From Terriglobales bacterium (GTDB lineage Bacteria; Acidobacteriota; Terriglobia; Terriglobales; Acidobacteriaceae): DNA of 64,000 nucleotides. This document shows positions 62,464 through 64,000 of this stretch, piece by piece (within the stretch, counting starts at the first letter, position 1; each line of letters opens with the position of its first letter). Where the stretch lies: the NCBI GenBank assembly GCA_035487355.1, contig DATHMF010000109.1:1-64000 (forward strand), read 5' to 3'. A program made the position numbers and the translations under genes. The notes below the pieces were generated by a model. It worked only from the letters and a program-made list of their open reading frames with translations. It was not told where the DNA came from and made no database searches.

Positions 62464-62955
62464 ATGCCCAAACAACTCATCGAGCTTCGCGTCAACGGCC
62501 GGAACTATGAGATTGCGGTTGAGCCCAGCCAACTGCTGCTCGATTGCCTGCGCCAGGATTTGCAGCTTACCGGCTCCAAGCGCGGCTGTGATGATTCTTC
62601 TTGTGGCGCTTGCACTGTACAAGTAGATGGCATTCCCGTGCTTTCCTGCACCATGCTGGCGGCAAGCTGCCAGGAGCGCGAGATTACGACGATTGAAGGA
62701 GTAGCTGAGCATGGCTGTTTGGCGGCGATCCAGAAGGCCTATGGCGAGTGGGGAGGCGCGCAGTGCGGCTTCTGTACGCCCGGCTTCATTATGACGGTGA
62801 AGGCCTTGCTGACACATAATCCTGAGCCGACAGATGAAGATATCCGCCACGCTCTCAGCGGAAACCTGTGCCGTTGCACCGGATACACACAGATGTTTCA
62901 GGCCATAAAATCAGCAATCGAGGCTGAGCAAAAGGGAATAGCGGCGGGGAAATAA
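62464..62955 (+). CDS. [2Fe-2S] small subunit of a xanthine-oxidase-family molybdoenzyme (4-hydroxybenzoyl-CoA reductase gamma type)
   Basis: The 163-residue protein has the plant-type [2Fe-2S] cluster in GCDDSSCGACTVQVDG plus the later Cys of VLSCTML (about 42-63), and the second cluster in QCGFCTPGF and GNLCRCTGY (about 100-139). Length and order match HcrC, CoxS and similar subunits. The large subunit follows after a repeat-filled gap of 176 bases. The set with crotonase genes and a BoxB-like oxygenase favours a 4-hydroxybenzoyl-CoA reductase type; other aldehyde or purine hydroxylases cannot be excluded. Confidence 0.85.
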   Translation: MPKQLIELRVNGRNYEIAVEPSQLLLDCLRQDLQLTGSKRGCDDSSCGACTVQVDGIPVLSCTMLAASCQEREITTIEGVAEHGCLAAIQKAYGEWGGAQCGFCTPGFIMTVKALLTHNPEPTDEDIRHALSGNLCRCTGYTQMFQAIKSAIEAEQKGIAAGK

Positions 62956-63131
62956 TTTTTACCGCAGAGGCGCGGAGAAAACCAAAACAAAACCTAACCA
63001 CAAAGTGCACAAAGGCAGACGAAGGACACAAGACAAACCTTCATAGATTTTGAGTGAGATTAGTACAGAGACGCGAAACAATGAAATTGACTAAAAACTC
63101 CGCGTCTCCGCGGTTAAAAAGGTTTAAGCAA
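62956..63131. repeat. Gap made of CGCAGAGGCGCGGAG- and CACAAAGTGCACAAAG-type repeats
   Basis: ACCGCAGAGGCGCGGAG (62961 on), CACAAAGTGCACAAAGGCAG (about 62999) and CTCCGCGTCTCCGCGGTTAA (63097-63116) fill most of the gap. The last one ends 15 bases before the large-subunit start. No promoter or hairpin terminator is seen. Confidence 0.65.
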
Positions 63132-64000
63132 ATGTCTGATTTCTCGATCATCGGCAAGCGCATCGCGCTCATTGACGCCGCCGCCAAGACCACCGGCCAG
63201 GGCAAATACACTGATGATCTCTCGCTTCCCGGAATGCTTGTAGGCAAGATTCTGCATTCGCCCTACCCTCATGCCCGCATCAAGAAGATTGACGCCTCGC
63301 GCGCGCTGGGGCTTGAAGGAGTAGTCGCGGTGGTTACAGGTGAAGATGCGCCCAATCAATACGGCATTCTTCCCGTGGGTCACGACGAAACCGCGCTCGC
63401 CGTGGATAAAGTCCGCTACATCGGCGATAACGTGGCTTGCGTATGTGCGATATCTGAGGCCATTGCAGAAAAAGCACTGGAGTTGATTGATGTCGAATAT
63501 GAAGTCCTGCCTGCATACTTCGATCCGGAAGACTCCATGAAGGCGCAGAACGACCTCATTCACGAGCACAAACCAAAAAATATTGAAAAAGAGTATCACC
63601 ACGTCTTCGGCGAGCCCGAGAGGGCACTTGCCGGCTCCGATCATGTTGCCGAGGCACGCTACATCGCCAATGAAGTGACGCATGCGGCCCTGGAGCCACA
63701 CTCCACGCTGGCCAGCTTTGAATATGATTCGCAGACCGGCCAACCCGGACGCCTGACAGTATGGTCCTCCACCCAGGTCCCGTATTACCTGCAGCACAAG
63801 CTCTCCATTGTTTTGGAGCTGCCCATGTCGCAGATTCGCGTCATCAAGCCGCTGGTGGGCGGCGGCTTCGGCGGCAAGAGCGAAGTTATTCCGCTCGAAA
63901 TCATCGCCGCCGTCGCTGCGCGCAAAGCCAAAGCTCCGGTCAAGATTACCTACACACGCGAAGAGGTCTTCTGGGCGCATCGCGGACGTCCGCGCACCAT
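63132..64000 (+). CDS. Molybdopterin large subunit, 4-hydroxybenzoyl-CoA reductase alpha type, cut by the right edge
   Basis: The visible 289 residues from ATG 63132 belong to the xanthine-dehydrogenase large-subunit family. The N-terminal domain has GQGKYTDDL, LHSPYPHARI and the DAPNQYGILP loop; then VRYIGDNVACVCA and DPEDSMKAQNDLIHEHKP; then the Mo-binding part begins with the motif of the type SSTQVPYYLQ and LVGGGFGGKSEVIPLE. The GGGFGGK(S) loop is the first molybdopterin contact. This order matches the alpha subunit of 4-hydroxybenzoyl-CoA reductase and related hydroxylases. The active-site Glu is beyond the edge. The FAD subunit would be expected next. Confidence 0.85.
   Translation, partial: MSDFSIIGKRIALIDAAAKTTGQGKYTDDLSLPGMLVGKILHSPYPHARIKKIDASRALGLEGVVAVVTGEDAPNQYGILPVGHDETALAVDKVRYIGDNVACVCAISEAIAEKALELIDVEYEVLPAYFDPEDSMKAQNDLIHEHKPKNIEKEYHHVFGEPERALAGSDHVAEARYIANEVTHAALEPHSTLASFEYDSQTGQPGRLTVWSSTQVPYYLQHKLSIVLELPMSQIRVIKPLVGGGFGGKSEVIPLEIIAAVAARKAKAPVKITYTREEVFWAHRGRPRT

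Overview
The window looks like a chromosomal segment of an acidobacterium (Terriglobia/Koribacter-Solibacter type). This is inferred from gene content: a very large Oar-like TonB receptor with an N-terminal carboxypeptidase-regulatory domain, a BlaI plus M56 peptidase pair whose peptidase carries the TIGR03435 domain, a TIGR03436-type VWA protein, bshC, a Ser/Thr kinase-TPR protein, Ig-like/beta-propeller secreted proteins, and many short dispersed intergenic repeats. No rRNA, tRNA, CRISPR array, transposase or integrase was seen. The one clear RNA gene is tmRNA (26060-26424, minus).

Layout. 1-4.8 kb: a truncated RND efflux adaptor and a TonB receptor on the minus strand, with a possible plus-strand small transcript between them. 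4.8-26.4 kb: an accessory zone downstream of tmRNA. It contains three extra copies of the tmRNA 3' end (5041, 5176, 8521), a secreted GH30 glycosidase with two CBM6-like modules, an overlapping sigma/anti-sigma pair, three successive secreted proteins (a small one, an Ig-like/TIG protein, a giant RHS protein), a broken DUF6429-like gene, and a TPR-CHAT protein with an intact His/Cys pair. 26.4-27.4 kb and 43.5-44.1 kb: gene-free zones built from related dispersed repeats. 27.4-43.5 kb: bshC, kinase-TPR, GDPD converging on glpD, mazG-GNAT-NSAR, bactofilin, a methyltransferase/FAD-reductase pair and an ABC exporter. 44.1-58.5 kb: an Asp/Glu racemase-like protein, cysteine desulfurase, a beta-propeller protein, a blaI/M56 unit broken by a frameshift, mnmA, a VWA protein, small envelope proteins, an SDR, and a secreted TPR-like protein with a clear promoter and terminator. 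58.7-64 kb: an aromatic-acid catabolic cluster (two crotonase-family hydratases, a BoxB/PaaA-like diiron oxygenase, cupin, rhodanese, and the small and large subunits of a 4-hydroxybenzoyl-CoA reductase-like molybdoenzyme), cut by the right edge.

How the genes may work together. GDPD releases glycerol 3-phosphate, which GlpD oxidises. The GNAT and NSAR genes match the known N-succinyl route for D- to L-amino acid conversion. The cysteine desulfurase can feed MnmA. The sigma/anti-sigma pair sits upstream of the secreted Ig-RHS genes and the CHAT protein and may control them. The most interesting element is this 8.7-26 kb block, a candidate surface-recognition or conflict island next to tmRNA and flanked by duplicated tmRNA ends. 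Its function is inference only.
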